NCBI GenBank assembly: GCA_003249095.1
Contig: QBMS01000021.1
Span: forward strand, 1-43,359
Length of the DNA: 43,359 nucleotides
Direction of reading: 5' to 3'
Source: Snowella sp.
GTDB taxonomy: Bacteria > Cyanobacteriota > Cyanobacteriia > Cyanobacteriales > Microcystaceae
Shown in pieces: positions 17,998-27,174 of the stretch. Positions within the stretch are counted from its first letter, which is position 1, and the number at the start of each line of letters is the position of its first letter. Both the position numbers and the translations under genes were made by a program. The notes beneath the pieces were generated by a model that made no database searches, had not been told where the DNA came from, and saw only the letters and a program-made list of their open reading frames with translations.

Positions 17998-19362
17998 TTA
18001 CAAAATTTTCTGTCCCGTTAATAAACCACGCACTTCTAACATAGCCGAATAGGTCGGGATGATATGTAGCGTTTCATCGATAGGGCTTTCTTTTAGGGCT
18101 ATTTGAATCGCTTTTTCTAAATTTTCCTCTAGAATTAACTTAAACGGATGCTCATTCTCGTCTAGGGCTTCACGGCTATACTGCAATCGCAGGGCCATGT
18201 CATAGATGCGATCGCCACTCACGACAAAGGTTCCGCCCAATTTGACCAGTTGCTCCGTATCCACATCCCAAATCCAGGAAACATCGGTGCCATCGGGAAT
18301 GCGGTCATTTAGGACTAGGAGAGTGACAGAAGATTTTCCTTGCTCCTTAATTTCATTGACTGCCCGAATGGTTTCGTTCATACCCACAGGATTTTTGGAG
18401 AGCAAAATGCGGACGTGCTTCCCCTCAATGGTTAACTCTTCGGCACGGCCAAAGGCGGCTTTGAAGGTTTTAATATTATTAAAAATGTCTTCGTTGGTAA
18501 CCCCCAATTCCTTGGCAACCAATCCCGCCGCCAGGGTATTGTATTTGTTATAAACCCCGATGAGGATTTGGGGCCATTCACTACTATGAAAAGCGGGTTG
18601 GCTTTTACTAAATCCACAACTAGGACAAGTAAAATCTCCCAAATGGGAAAGATAAACTCCGCGATAATCCAGAGGATGACCGCAATTAGGGCAATAAATA
18701 GAATCTACTGCGTGGGGAATTTCTTCTAAATATAATTTCGGCTCACTTAGTCCAAAATAACGGACAGTTTGGGTTAATTGTTGTCCAAAGTGGGAAAGAG
18801 TCGGATCATCGGCATTGACGACAATTAGGGTTTCCTGGGGTAGGGGCGCGATCGCAGTTTGCCAACGACGACTGATGGTATCCACTTCACCATAACGGTC
18901 TAATTGGTCACGGAAGAGATTTAAGGCCAAAATAGCGCGGGGCTGACATTCTTTTAACAGCAGAGGCAAAATATTTTCATCGACTTCTAAAATGGCGAAA
19001 TCGGTGTTGAGTTGACCAATTAAATTGGTATCCGCCAATAAGGCCGTAATTAGCCCATTGATTAAATTTGCCCCCGTAATATTGTGAGTAACTTTAAAGC
19101 CTTGATTGTCTAAAATCGTTCGTAATAAGAGAGAAGTCGTTGTTTTACCATTGGTTCCCACGACTAAAATCACGCCCTGTTTGACCTGTTGCGAGAGTAA
19201 CGTCAATAAACGGGGATGGAGACGACGGGCAATTTCGCCTGGTAACACACTGGCCGCTCCCAAATTCAGCGATCGCACGATCGCCGTGACCGTTTTCGCC
19301 ACCGCAACCGCGATACCCAAACGAATTCTATCAATAACCGAAATTTTACCCATTTTTTCCAT
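17998..19362 (-). CDS. murT: MurT-type Mur ligase (lipid II isoglutaminyl synthase subunit family)
   Basis: MurT is the ATP-using half of MurT-GatD, which amidates D-glutamate in lipid II. The 454-aa protein shows the Mur ligase P-loop GTNGKTTT at 69-76, the central ligase region (NLFRDQLDRYGEVD), an inserted four-cysteine zinc ribbon (CPNC at 224-227, CPSC at 246-249) that is diagnostic of MurT, and the C-terminal DUF1727 domain with DGTDVSWIWDVD. The start may be either of two in-frame ATGs (residue 1 or 4). The glutaminase partner GatD is usually adjacent but is not in this window. The call is firm by domain layout; amidation of cyanobacterial peptidoglycan is an inference. Confidence 0.87.
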   Translation of the reverse strand: MEKMGKISVIDRIRLGIAVAVAKTVTAIVRSLNLGAASVLPGEIARRLHPRLLTLLSQQVKQGVILVVGTNGKTTTSLLLRTILDNQGFKVTHNITGANLINGLITALLADTNLIGQLNTDFAILEVDENILPLLLKECQPRAILALNLFRDQLDRYGEVDTISRRWQTAIAPLPQETLIVVNADDPTLSHFGQQLTQTVRYFGLSEPKLYLEEIPHAVDSIYCPNCGHPLDYRGVYLSHLGDFTCPSCGFSKSQPAFHSSEWPQILIGVYNKYNTLAAGLVAKELGVTNEDIFNNIKTFKAAFGRAEELTIEGKHVRILLSKNPVGMNETIRAVNEIKEQGKSSVTLLVLNDRIPDGTDVSWIWDVDTEQLVKLGGTFVVSGDRIYDMALRLQYSREALDENEHPFKLILEENLEKAIQIALKESPIDETLHIIPTYSAMLEVRGLLTGQKIL

Positions 19363-19731
19363 CAGTTTTAGTTAATGCTCACCCCACAATTTAGCTAGAG
19401 TTTACACCATTTTCCTATCACTATCGGTAAAACTCAACTTTTTAGATGATTTTCAGATCCCAAAGAATAGGAATCAAGGGTTAGCAAAATTAGTTCTACA
19501 CATAATATACTCTCAGGAGTGAATCCGTTAATTAACGTGATACCTGAAAATTACACCTAAAAATCTAACTTTAACGCTGAATCAAGCAATTTACGGGTTT
19601 ATAAAGCGTTATTTTGACTTTTTAGGGGAAGGAGACAAAAAGATAAACGCTAGACGAATCAGCTTCTTCTGTAATATATTGACTCTTGGCTCAAAAAAGT
19701 CTTATTCGTAACAAGAACTGTAATTTTCTTC
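19363..19731. other. Intergenic region between divergent murT and the glycosyltransferase island
   Basis: About 370 nt, AT-rich, with no coding frame I would accept. A possible weak promoter for the first glycosyltransferase is TTGACT at about 19680 followed by TTATTC after 17 nt. No hairpin or repeat stood out. Confidence 0.4.
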
Positions 19732-20619
19732 ATGCTTGTTCCTACTATTGAACAATATCGAGAGCAAATTCAAGGATACTCACCGCAACGCCAAGGAGGA
19801 AAGTCTCCCATCACAATTTTAGAGAATCTTCCCATCGAGACTCCTTTGATTACCGTGATTACGGTTGTATTCAACGCTGAAGCATCCCTAGAGGAAACTC
19901 TGCAAAGTGTTTTCACTCAAAATTATCCCTATCTTGAATATATTGTTATTGACGGTGGTAGTACTGATAAAACCTTAGAAATTATCGAACAATATGATTC
20001 TAAATTGAGTCATTGGCGGAGTGAAGCTGATTTAGGATTATATGATGCCATGAATAAAGGAATCGCCCTCAGTCATGGCCATCTGATTTGTCTGCTCAAT
20101 GCGGGCGATCGCCATGAACCCCATACCCTAGAAATGCTGTCTAAGGCTTGGCAATCTACCTCGAAACCCTCTATCTTTGTGGGGCATTGTCAAACCCTGA
20201 AGAAAAATTCATCAGAAGGCTATATTGAATTTGTTCGTCCCCAACAGTTACCCAGTAAAATGCTTCCCCACGCTTCCGTCTTTGTCAGTCGTGGTATTTA
20301 TGAACAGTGGGGACTATTTGATTTAAAATTTCGGATTGCTAGTGACTTTGATTTCCTTTGTCGCTGTTATAGCAATCAGGTCTCTTTTGAATTAATTGAT
20401 AATGTTCTGACCACTGTTGAACCCAGGGGTGTTTCGGGTAATTACTACGCAAATGAGCTAGAAAGTACCCAGATTCGCCTACGTTATCGATTGATTTCTC
20501 CTCTCAAAAGTTTAAGATTAGGGTTTTATTCCCTGATCACTATCACAATCCATTATGTTTTAGAATTTTTGGGATTATGGCAATGGGTCGAGGAACGAAA
20601 GTATGCAAGCTCCCGTTAG
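19732..20619 (+). CDS. Family 2 glycosyltransferase
   Basis: A GT-A fold sugar transferase of 295 aa, probably acting at the cytosolic face of the membrane in exopolysaccharide or surface-glycan assembly. The nucleotide-sugar domain begins at about residue 38 (ITVITVVFNAEASLEETL), with DGGSTD at 74-79 and the acidic metal site replaced by the LLNAGD motif at 121-126, as in many WcaA/WcaE-like enzymes. A hydrophobic C-terminal stretch (LGFYSLITITIHYVLEFLGL) may contact the membrane. The next glycosyltransferase overlaps its 3' end by 17 nt, which suggests translational coupling. Donor and acceptor are unknown. Confidence 0.82.
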   Translation: MLVPTIEQYREQIQGYSPQRQGGKSPITILENLPIETPLITVITVVFNAEASLEETLQSVFTQNYPYLEYIVIDGGSTDKTLEIIEQYDSKLSHWRSEADLGLYDAMNKGIALSHGHLICLLNAGDRHEPHTLEMLSKAWQSTSKPSIFVGHCQTLKKNSSEGYIEFVRPQQLPSKMLPHASVFVSRGIYEQWGLFDLKFRIASDFDFLCRCYSNQVSFELIDNVLTTVEPRGVSGNYYANELESTQIRLRYRLISPLKSLRLGFYSLITITIHYVLEFLGLWQWVEERKYASSR

Positions 20620-21418
20620 TGTGATCATTCCTTGTTATTGTTGTACTAAAACCATTGGGCGAGCCGTCCAGTCCGTTTTTCAGCAAAGTCTTCCACCGGT
20701 CGAAGTAATTTTAGTGAATGATGCGAGTCCAGACGATACCTTAGAGGAATTATTCGCCTTACAAAAACAATACGGAAAAGACTTTATCAAAGTAGTGAAC
20801 TTGACCCAAAATAGGGGGCCAGGAGAATCTCGTAACCAAGGCAGAGCGATCGCGTCTCAACCCTATATCGCGTTTTTAGATGCAGATGATGGTTGGCATC
20901 CTGACAAACTTAAAATTCAATATTCTTGGATGGAAGCTCATCCTGACGTTAGCCTTTCGGGACATCTTATTGTGGTAACAAAGCCAGAATCCGTTCCCCC
21001 CTATGATTCTATTCCCAATTCAGTTCAGTCCCATTTCGTTTCTCGGAATGAACTACTCATTTCTTGTAAAGTTCTGACTTCAAGTTGGCTATTTAAAGCT
21101 TCTGATGTTCAAAATTATACTGAAATTACCCGACATTCAGAAGACTATTTGCTAATTCTTAAAACTTTATTTAATGATCGTAAAATTGTCTTTCTAGACG
21201 CACCCCTTGCCTATTTTTTTAAACCTGAATTTGCAAAAGAAGGAATGTCTGGTGACCTCTGGGCGATGGAAAAAGCTCAACTAAAAGCCTATCAGATTAT
21301 TTGGCGTTCTCGTTATATTTCTACGCTAGAACTTTATTTTTATTGGGTATGGTCAATGATCAAATATTTTCGTCGAGTCGTTATTTTCTGGTTAAGAACA
21401 AGCACGTTAATTCACTAA
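20603..21418 (+). CDS. Family 2 glycosyltransferase
   Basis: A second GT2 enzyme, 271 aa, beginning inside the end of the previous gene (17-nt overlap, GAGGAACGA before the ATG). Motifs are VSVIIPCY at 5-12, VNDASPDDT at 38-46 and the DXD-type metal site FLDADDGW at 91-98. The C-terminus is aromatic and basic (LELYFYWVWSMIKYFRRVV), suggesting membrane association. Together with its neighbour it likely adds two sugars of one surface glycan. It converges on a GT4 gene with 7 nt between the stops. Confidence 0.83.
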   Translation: MQAPVSVIIPCYCCTKTIGRAVQSVFQQSLPPVEVILVNDASPDDTLEELFALQKQYGKDFIKVVNLTQNRGPGESRNQGRAIASQPYIAFLDADDGWHPDKLKIQYSWMEAHPDVSLSGHLIVVTKPESVPPYDSIPNSVQSHFVSRNELLISCKVLTSSWLFKASDVQNYTEITRHSEDYLLILKTLFNDRKIVFLDAPLAYFFKPEFAKEGMSGDLWAMEKAQLKAYQIIWRSRYISTLELYFYWVWSMIKYFRRVVIFWLRTSTLIH

Positions 21419-21425
21419 ATGATTA

Positions 21426-22658
21426 CTAATTCTTTTGGGATAAAATTTCTCTATAAAAATCAAAAATTCGACGAGTGACGTTAATAGAACTAAAGTCGTC
21501 ACTCCTATGAAGACCCGCTATCGATAGGCGATCGCGCAAATGGGGTTCTGATAGCAAACGATTGGCTGCATCGGAAAAAGCCAGGGGATTGTTAGGAACA
21601 ACAGTCAAAGCCTCTTTCTCATGACGGCTGACCCAGGGAACGCCACTAGAAGCAATGTTCGTATTAATCACTGGACAACCACAGGCCATTGCTTCAACCT
21701 GTACTAAACCGAATGCTTCACTGCGGGCATTAGAGGGAAACCAAAGAGCCGTTGCTGCATAATAGGCCCCAATCAGTTCATCTTCCGTTAAATTCCCTAA
21801 CCAAACAACCCTATTCTCTAAGCCTAGATTTTTGACTAGGGTTTTTAATTCTTTTTCTAACGGCCCAATCCCAATGATAATCAAAGTTCCTCGCACTTTT
21901 TGCAAAGCTTGAATCGCTATATTAAGTCCCTTATAATAAACCAGTCTACCAACAGATAACCAAATCGTATCTCCATATTTTTCTTTTAAAGATTGACCAA
22001 ATTCGATAGCATTTTTGTGAGGTTTTTTATATTTGTTAATATCTGAAACGAGGGGGGCATAATTTAATTTTTTACGAAAAGCTCTCAGGAATTTTGATCC
22101 TTCAATATAGTTAGATGAAGTTGCAAGAGTCAGGGAACTTTTTTGATAAATATAATATTCCAAAGGACGCACTGCAAATTTTAAAATTTTTTGTTTGATA
22201 ATGTCACTATGATGAGTAATAACGAGGGGAATATCTTTCTTCACGCTCAATAAAATAGACAAAGCCAAAAGCATGGTTGGATTAGGAGTATGAAGATGAA
22301 GTATTGTGTTGGGTTCTTGGATTAAATTCTGTATTTCATGAATTAATCCTCGACAAAAATCAAAGCGCATCAATGAAAAAAGACGACCAACCCTAGTAAC
22401 TTTTACTCCCATATCCAATTCATGGGTCGTATGAGTTCTCACGGTTAAAGGTTCTTTATTATTCCCAAAGGTATTCACACAGAGGACGTGGACATCGGCT
22501 CCGAGACAGGATTGAGTTCTCGCTAGGGTTTGAATATAACTTTCGATACCTCCCCTATCGGGTGGATAGTATTTAGATAGATGAACAATTCGATAATGCT
22601 TAAATTCCGACGAAGAAGCCTGATTTAATATACTATTTTTGATTTGAGGGGTAATCAT
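21426..22658 (-). CDS. Family 4 (GT-B) glycosyltransferase
   Basis: A retaining GT-B glycosyltransferase of 410 aa. The N-terminal acceptor domain has YYPPDRGGIESY near residues 30-41. The C-terminal donor domain has LSVGRLVYYKGLNIAIQAL and the EX7E signature in SEAFGLVQVEAMACGCPVI. Relatives transfer mannose, glucose or galactose during exopolysaccharide or glycolipid synthesis. It is on the opposite strand to the two GT2 genes and ends 7 nt from the second, so it is expressed separately while belonging to the same functional island. Confidence 0.84.
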   Translation of the reverse strand: MITPQIKNSILNQASSSEFKHYRIVHLSKYYPPDRGGIESYIQTLARTQSCLGADVHVLCVNTFGNNKEPLTVRTHTTHELDMGVKVTRVGRLFSLMRFDFCRGLIHEIQNLIQEPNTILHLHTPNPTMLLALSILLSVKKDIPLVITHHSDIIKQKILKFAVRPLEYYIYQKSSLTLATSSNYIEGSKFLRAFRKKLNYAPLVSDINKYKKPHKNAIEFGQSLKEKYGDTIWLSVGRLVYYKGLNIAIQALQKVRGTLIIIGIGPLEKELKTLVKNLGLENRVVWLGNLTEDELIGAYYAATALWFPSNARSEAFGLVQVEAMACGCPVINTNIASSGVPWVSRHEKEALTVVPNNPLAFSDAANRLLSEPHLRDRLSIAGLHRSDDFSSINVTRRIFDFYREILSQKN

Positions 22659-22832
22659 CTAATCTCCACCGATGAATGTTTCAATTAAAAATACATCCAA
22701 TAAAAAATTTCGTTTCCATTACTTGTTTCTATTATTAGATGGACAATGACTTGGGGAAAAGCTAAAAAATTTGCAAATACAAACGGATTTTATTCTGTTG
22801 ACTACAGATTGTGACAACTTTAGGGAGATTCG

Positions 22833-24185
22833 TCAAGATTGGCAAATCTTTTTGAGGGTTTCAACAAAAGTCGGATAGGAAATAGCCGCTGCTTCTGCTC
22901 GATGGATCGTGCTTTCTCCTTTGGCTTGGAGGGCCGCGATCGACAGACTCATGGCAATGCGATGATCGGTATCACTATCCACTTCGGCTCCTGTTAAGGA
23001 AAATCCGCCTTGAATTTCGAGTCCATCGGCAAATTCGGTAATCTTTGCTCCCATTTTACCCAATTCCTTGGCCATGACCGCTAGGCGATCACTTTCCTTA
23101 ACCCTGAGTTCTGCTGCATCTTGAATACGGGTCGTTCCCTCAGCAAAGGCCGCCGCCACCGCCAGAACGGGAATCTCATCAATCAGTCGCGGAATAATAT
23201 CCCCCTTGAGCGTGCAGGCTTTGAGTTTACTGGATTTGACCCGTAAATCGGCGACAGGTTCCCCCGTCACCAAGCGAGAATTTTCTAGGGCAATATCGGC
23301 TCCCATTTGCGCTAATGCTTCTAAAATGCCCGTCCGAGTGGGATTAACGCCCACATTTTCAATGAGCAAATTTGAATCTGGTACAATGGAGGCGGCTACT
23401 AGCCAAAAAGCGGCGGAACTGATATCTCCAGGAACAATCACGGTCTGTCCTTCTAATTTCGCTCCCCCGAAAATCGTGACACTGTGAGTCTCTGGATCAA
23501 TGGTTAATTTGGCTCCAAAGGCTTGCAACATTCGTTCACTATGGTCACGAGAAAGAGCGGGTTCCGTTACCGTTGTTTGGCCGTCCGTCATTAAGCCCGC
23601 GAGTAAAATACAGGATTTAACCTGGGCAGAGGCGATCGGAGACTGATAATGAATAGGTTGGAGGGATTGCCCCTGAATGGCTAAGGGAGCGAGAGTGTTT
23701 TGTTGTCTTCCCCAGATTTGCGCCCCCATTTGTTGCAAGGGTTTGATCACGCGGGGCATAGGCCGCGATCGCAGGGAATGGTCTCCTGTTACGGTGAAAA
23801 ATTTTCCTGACTGGGAGGCCAAAAGTCCCAACATCAACCGCATGGTCGTCCCTGAATTACCCGCATTGAGAACATCCGTCGGTTCCTGAAGTTTACCGAG
23901 GGCAATCCCCTGAATAATGACTCTTTCACTATTTAACGCCGAAATGTTAGCCCCCATCGCCTGAAAGCAACTAGCCGTGCTACGGGGATCTTCACCGAGT
24001 AATAACCCCTCAACCACCGTCTCTCCTTCCGCGATCGCGCCCAACATTAAGGCACGGTGAGAAATGGATTTATCCCCTGGAATACGAATGGTTCCCCGTA
24101 GAGATAATCCCGTTGGAGGAGGAGCGATCGTCAAAATATGGTGAGCAGATTCTTGATTCAGCGCGACAATCGGAGCAGATACCAT
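22833..24185 (-). CDS. aroA: 3-phosphoshikimate 1-carboxyvinyltransferase (EPSP synthase)
   Basis: Joins shikimate-3-phosphate and PEP in the shikimate pathway. The 450-aa protein shows [81 protein letters not shown] and [14 protein letters not shown]. The RDHSERML and SSKL-type segments resemble class II (CP4-like) enzymes more than the E. coli class I form, but the PEP-site loop has glycine (GNSGT) where CP4 has alanine. A candidate promoter is 37-65 nt upstream. It is followed, on the same strand, by the GT4 gene after a 174-nt gap. Confidence 0.94.
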   Translation of the reverse strand: MVSAPIVALNQESAHHILTIAPPPTGLSLRGTIRIPGDKSISHRALMLGAIAEGETVVEGLLLGEDPRSTASCFQAMGANISALNSERVIIQGIALGKLQEPTDVLNAGNSGTTMRLMLGLLASQSGKFFTVTGDHSLRSRPMPRVIKPLQQMGAQIWGRQQNTLAPLAIQGQSLQPIHYQSPIASAQVKSCILLAGLMTDGQTTVTEPALSRDHSERMLQAFGAKLTIDPETHSVTIFGGAKLEGQTVIVPGDISSAAFWLVAASIVPDSNLLIENVGVNPTRTGILEALAQMGADIALENSRLVTGEPVADLRVKSSKLKACTLKGDIIPRLIDEIPVLAVAAAFAEGTTRIQDAAELRVKESDRLAVMAKELGKMGAKITEFADGLEIQGGFSLTGAEVDSDTDHRIAMSLSIAALQAKGESTIHRAEAAAISYPTFVETLKKICQS

Positions 24186-24221
24186 AAAATTTTTAATCTT
24201 TTTAATATAACTTCATAAAAT

Positions 24222-24250
24222 ACCATAAAAACTAGCTTATTTTTGATCAA
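24222..24250 (-). promoter_or_regulatory. Candidate promoter of aroA
   Basis: On the minus strand, TTGATC (24250-24245) and TATGGT (24227-24222) are 17 nt apart. They lie 37 nt before the aroA start codon. Confidence 0.33.
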
Positions 24251-24418
24251 ATTCATCTAAATACCATCTAGAGGTCGTGCTTTTTCTGAAATTTATTTAA
24301 AAAATAATGAACAATAACATTTGATAACAATTCAAAATTTTTCAGCAAATTTGTTACAATTGACCTATAGTCAAACTACTTTATTTTCCCTTATTTAGAA
24401 TTTTTTTACAAAATAATC

Positions 24419-25111
24419 ATGAAAAATCAACTTAAATACTATTTGGGTACTGGACTATTTTTTCTCTTGCTCTTCACGCTGTTTCCTTCACTGCTGGGAC
24501 AAATGACTACGTTACAGGCCCAGCCCCCTAAACCCCAGCCATCCCCTAATTATCCTGGTGTTGGCCGCATGGGCATGATGGATGATCAGCACTTTATTGT
24601 CATGATGATTCCCCACCATGAAGACGCGATCGCAATGGCAAATATGGCCCTCACCCGCGCCCAACATCCTGAAATCAAACAGCTTTCTGAAAATATTAAA
24701 ATCAGTCAAAGTCGAGAAATTGAACAAATGCGGACATGGTATAAAAAATGGTACGGAACCGATGTCCCAACAATCGATGCTGACGACAGAAGAGTGGGGG
24801 GACGTAGAAGTGGCTATGGTTACGGCGGAATGATGCACTCCCGTTCTGGCTATTACGGTTATGGAGGCATGATGTCGGGCATGAGAACCGATCTGACCGC
24901 CTTAAGTAATGCGAAAAATTTTGATCAAGCCTTTATTCAAGAAATGATTCCCCATCACCAAATGGCTGTCATGATGTCCCAACACCTGCTTTTTAATGCT
25001 GTCCATCCTGAAATGAAGCAACTAGCCCAGGCGATTATTCAAGCTCAAACAAAAGAAATCAATGATATGGAAAGCTGGTATCAAAAATGGTATGTTGCTA
25101 AACCCCAATAA
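24419..25111 (+). CDS. Periplasmic DUF305 protein (CopM-like, possible copper binder)
   Basis: A 230-aa exported protein. Residues 1-34 form a signal peptide (KYYLGTGLFFLLLFTLF, cut near LQAQ). Two DUF305 halves follow, each starting with a MIPHH motif: MIPHHEDAIAMANMA near 62-76 and MIPHHQMAVMMSQH near 178-191. They are separated by a Gly/Tyr/Met/Arg-rich linker (RSGYGYGGMM, YYGYGGMMSGM). Each half ends with the similar helix KEINDMESWYQKWY or REIEQMRTWYKKWY, so the protein is an internal duplication. Histidine- and methionine-rich DUF305 proteins such as CopM bind copper in the periplasm. No copper regulator or transporter lies beside it. Confidence 0.78.
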   Translation: MKNQLKYYLGTGLFFLLLFTLFPSLLGQMTTLQAQPPKPQPSPNYPGVGRMGMMDDQHFIVMMIPHHEDAIAMANMALTRAQHPEIKQLSENIKISQSREIEQMRTWYKKWYGTDVPTIDADDRRVGGRRSGYGYGGMMHSRSGYYGYGGMMSGMRTDLTALSNAKNFDQAFIQEMIPHHQMAVMMSQHLLFNAVHPEMKQLAQAIIQAQTKEINDMESWYQKWYVAKPQ

Positions 25112-25156
25112 GTTGGTTTTAAGTTGAGGTGATTGCGATCGATTGAATTATGTTAA

Positions 25157-25924
25157 TTACAAATCTCTTAATTTTTGATATGCAGTAAACACCAATTCTA
25201 ATTTTTCCCAATTTACCTTTTTCAACCGTTCATCTAGTGAGGTGAATACCCAGTCTGGTGACATTACAGATAAAACTGACCCCAACCATGCTTTTTGTCT
25301 GAGACGATTTTTAAACAAATACGGTTGATCGGGAATATTATTAATGAATTTATTAATGAATTTTTCCGCTTCTTCAACTAAAAAACGATCATTTTCTGAA
25401 TTTTCTTTTAGTGCATCAAGCAAAAATACTTCTAGATTTCCTTTGCCTTCAGATGGCAAAATAATTGATAGTAATTCAATGGGATATTTTTGTTGATTTC
25501 CCAATAATTCAACTTCTGCACTTGACCATTCTTGTAATTGAATACTATTTAGTAAATAAATCTTACTTTTTTCGATCCATTTTTCTATATCAAAAATATG
25601 TTTTTTAGAATCTCCTGTATCATTATCAACAAAAAAGACTATTTTATTAAATCTATCTTTAGGGTTTCTTTGCGATTGTATAATTTCAACGACATTTTTT
25701 AGTTTAGGTTGAATATTATCGTATCCTCCCACACCCCAAATTGCTAATTCTTGATCTGCTTTATCGGAATTTTTATACCAATTTAGTAGTTCATTCTTTT
25801 CATCGTATGTAATTTTTATCGGTATCTCTTTTTTTGATTTTAAATGTTGCCAGTTAAATTTTTCTAAAAAATAACTGATTAAGATTGCATCAGTTTTGCC
25901 TTCACATAAAATAATTTTTTTCAT
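25157..25924 (-). CDS. Small Toprim-domain protein (DUF3226-like), partner of the upstream ATPase
   Basis: A 255-aa protein with a minimal Toprim fold: the first strand and glutamate in IILCEGKTDAILISYFL (E8) and the acidic pair in IVFFVDNDTGD (D100, D102). The rest is charged and lacks another recognised domain; it resembles DUF3226/OLD-type Toprim proteins. Toprim proteins of this size act as nucleases in OLD-like and PARIS-like immune systems, where the ATPase holds them inactive until a trigger. The start codon overlaps the ATPase stop (TAATG), so translation is coupled. The gene is clearly more AT-rich than its neighbours, consistent with acquisition. Nuclease activity is inferred, not shown. 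Confidence 0.7.
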   Translation of the reverse strand: MKKIILCEGKTDAILISYFLEKFNWQHLKSKKEIPIKITYDEKNELLNWYKNSDKADQELAIWGVGGYDNIQPKLKNVVEIIQSQRNPKDRFNKIVFFVDNDTGDSKKHIFDIEKWIEKSKIYLLNSIQLQEWSSAEVELLGNQQKYPIELLSIILPSEGKGNLEVFLLDALKENSENDRFLVEEAEKFINKFINNIPDQPYLFKNRLRQKAWLGSVLSVMSPDWVFTSLDERLKKVNWEKLELVFTAYQKLRDL

Positions 25925-27153
25925 TAGCGCAATTCTAAATCATAAAGTTTACGACCTCGATAGGCCTGACGACCTGTTAAATTCCAAACAGTGTTCACTT
26001 CTGGATCATCGGGCGATTTGTCAATTGTAATCACTCGAACGGGATCATCTTGATCTTCTGGAATACTTCCTTCTTCTCCATAAAGCGATTCTAAAAATTT
26101 ATCCGCAAATTCTAGGTTATGGGAAGTCATAAAGAGTTGATTATTAAATTTATCAGCATATTCTACTAAAAGATGACCAAATTTTTCTTGAGCATTAGGA
26201 TGAAAAGTTGCATCAACTTCCTCAATTAAATGAACTGAATTGGGATAAATCATTAAATTTCCCAGTAAATGAAACCAGCGACGCATTCCATCTCCGAAGT
26301 TATAAATAGGTAATAATTCATCATTAGAATTAATGATATAAATAGGTGAAAAACTACCATCGGGATAAGGAATAGTATCAATTTGTTTAATAATAGGAAA
26401 GATCATACTCATTTCCTGAGTAAAATTTCCCAAAAGTCTATAACGCTTTAAATGACTAAAAATTGCAACGGTTGCTTGAGGTTCTCGATGAGCTAGAATA
26501 TCATGAAAAATACCATGATTTTGTGTGAGATTTTGAGGATTTTGTGGTATTAAATCCGCATATTTTATTTTAACGCTTACTTTATTAACTTCATTAGTGT
26601 CAAAAAATACATCATTAGACTTATCAACACCGTTATTCGTCGAACGCCAGTTTCCTAATAGATCTCGGTTACTAGACTTTAATTTAGTAGATGAATCCAA
26701 GACTTGATAAGTTGAGTTTAAATTACGTGGATCTAATTGACTTAATCTTTTAGATGGCTTAAAAACAATTGTCATTCGATCATGATTAGGTAGATCGTCT
26801 ATGTTACTTTTATTGATTGTGAAATGGTAGGGAAGATGATTTTTTTTATTAAATAAACTAATGACTTGCTCACCAATCTCCAAAAAACCTGAAATGCTTT
26901 TAGTCTGACTAATTCGAGACAATAATAAATTCTCAAAAATTAATCTTATGTCTCCATGACAAGCATGAATATAAATTGCTTCTAAGATGCTGGTTTTTCC
27001 TGCATTATTTGGCCCTAAAATGAGATTTATTTTTCCTAAATTAGTCAATTCTAATTTTTTAAATTGACGAAATCCCTCAATGGTTATACCTGAATAAAAC
27101 CCTGAATCATTGGAAGAATCTGTTTTTTTCGTCTCGGATTGAGCTATCGTCAT
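25924..27153 (-). CDS. AAA/OLD-like ABC-type ATPase paired with a Toprim protein
   Basis: A 409-aa ATPase of the AAA_15/AAA_21 (RecF/SMC/OLD-like) group. It begins with the ITIEGFRQFKKLEL strand typical of this family. Walker A is GPNNAGKT at 47-54; the late part has the signature-like NFGDGMRRWFHLLGNLM, Walker B LIEEVDATFHP and the switch histidine in FMTSHNLEF. There is no long coiled coil, and no Toprim domain is fused; that function is supplied by the next gene, which starts on the last base of this stop codon. This is the split form of an OLD-like module. Context and composition (AT-rich, compact pair) suggest a defence role. The start has a weak ribosome site and lies 21 nt after the pentapeptide gene. 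Confidence 0.78.
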   Translation of the reverse strand: MTIAQSETKKTDSSNDSGFYSGITIEGFRQFKKLELTNLGKINLILGPNNAGKTSILEAIYIHACHGDIRLIFENLLLSRISQTKSISGFLEIGEQVISLFNKKNHLPYHFTINKSNIDDLPNHDRMTIVFKPSKRLSQLDPRNLNSTYQVLDSSTKLKSSNRDLLGNWRSTNNGVDKSNDVFFDTNEVNKVSVKIKYADLIPQNPQNLTQNHGIFHDILAHREPQATVAIFSHLKRYRLLGNFTQEMSMIFPIIKQIDTIPYPDGSFSPIYIINSNDELLPIYNFGDGMRRWFHLLGNLMIYPNSVHLIEEVDATFHPNAQEKFGHLLVEYADKFNNQLFMTSHNLEFADKFLESLYGEEGSIPEDQDDPVRVITIDKSPDDPEVNTVWNLTGRQAYRGRKLYDLELR

Positions 27154-27174
27154 AATTAACTAAGTAATAAAGAC

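Noticed and set aside
25157-27153. Calling the ATPase-Toprim pair PARIS (AriAB)
   Set aside because: The layout is similar, but the Toprim protein looks DUF3226-like rather than DUF4435; the name is not justified without a profile search.
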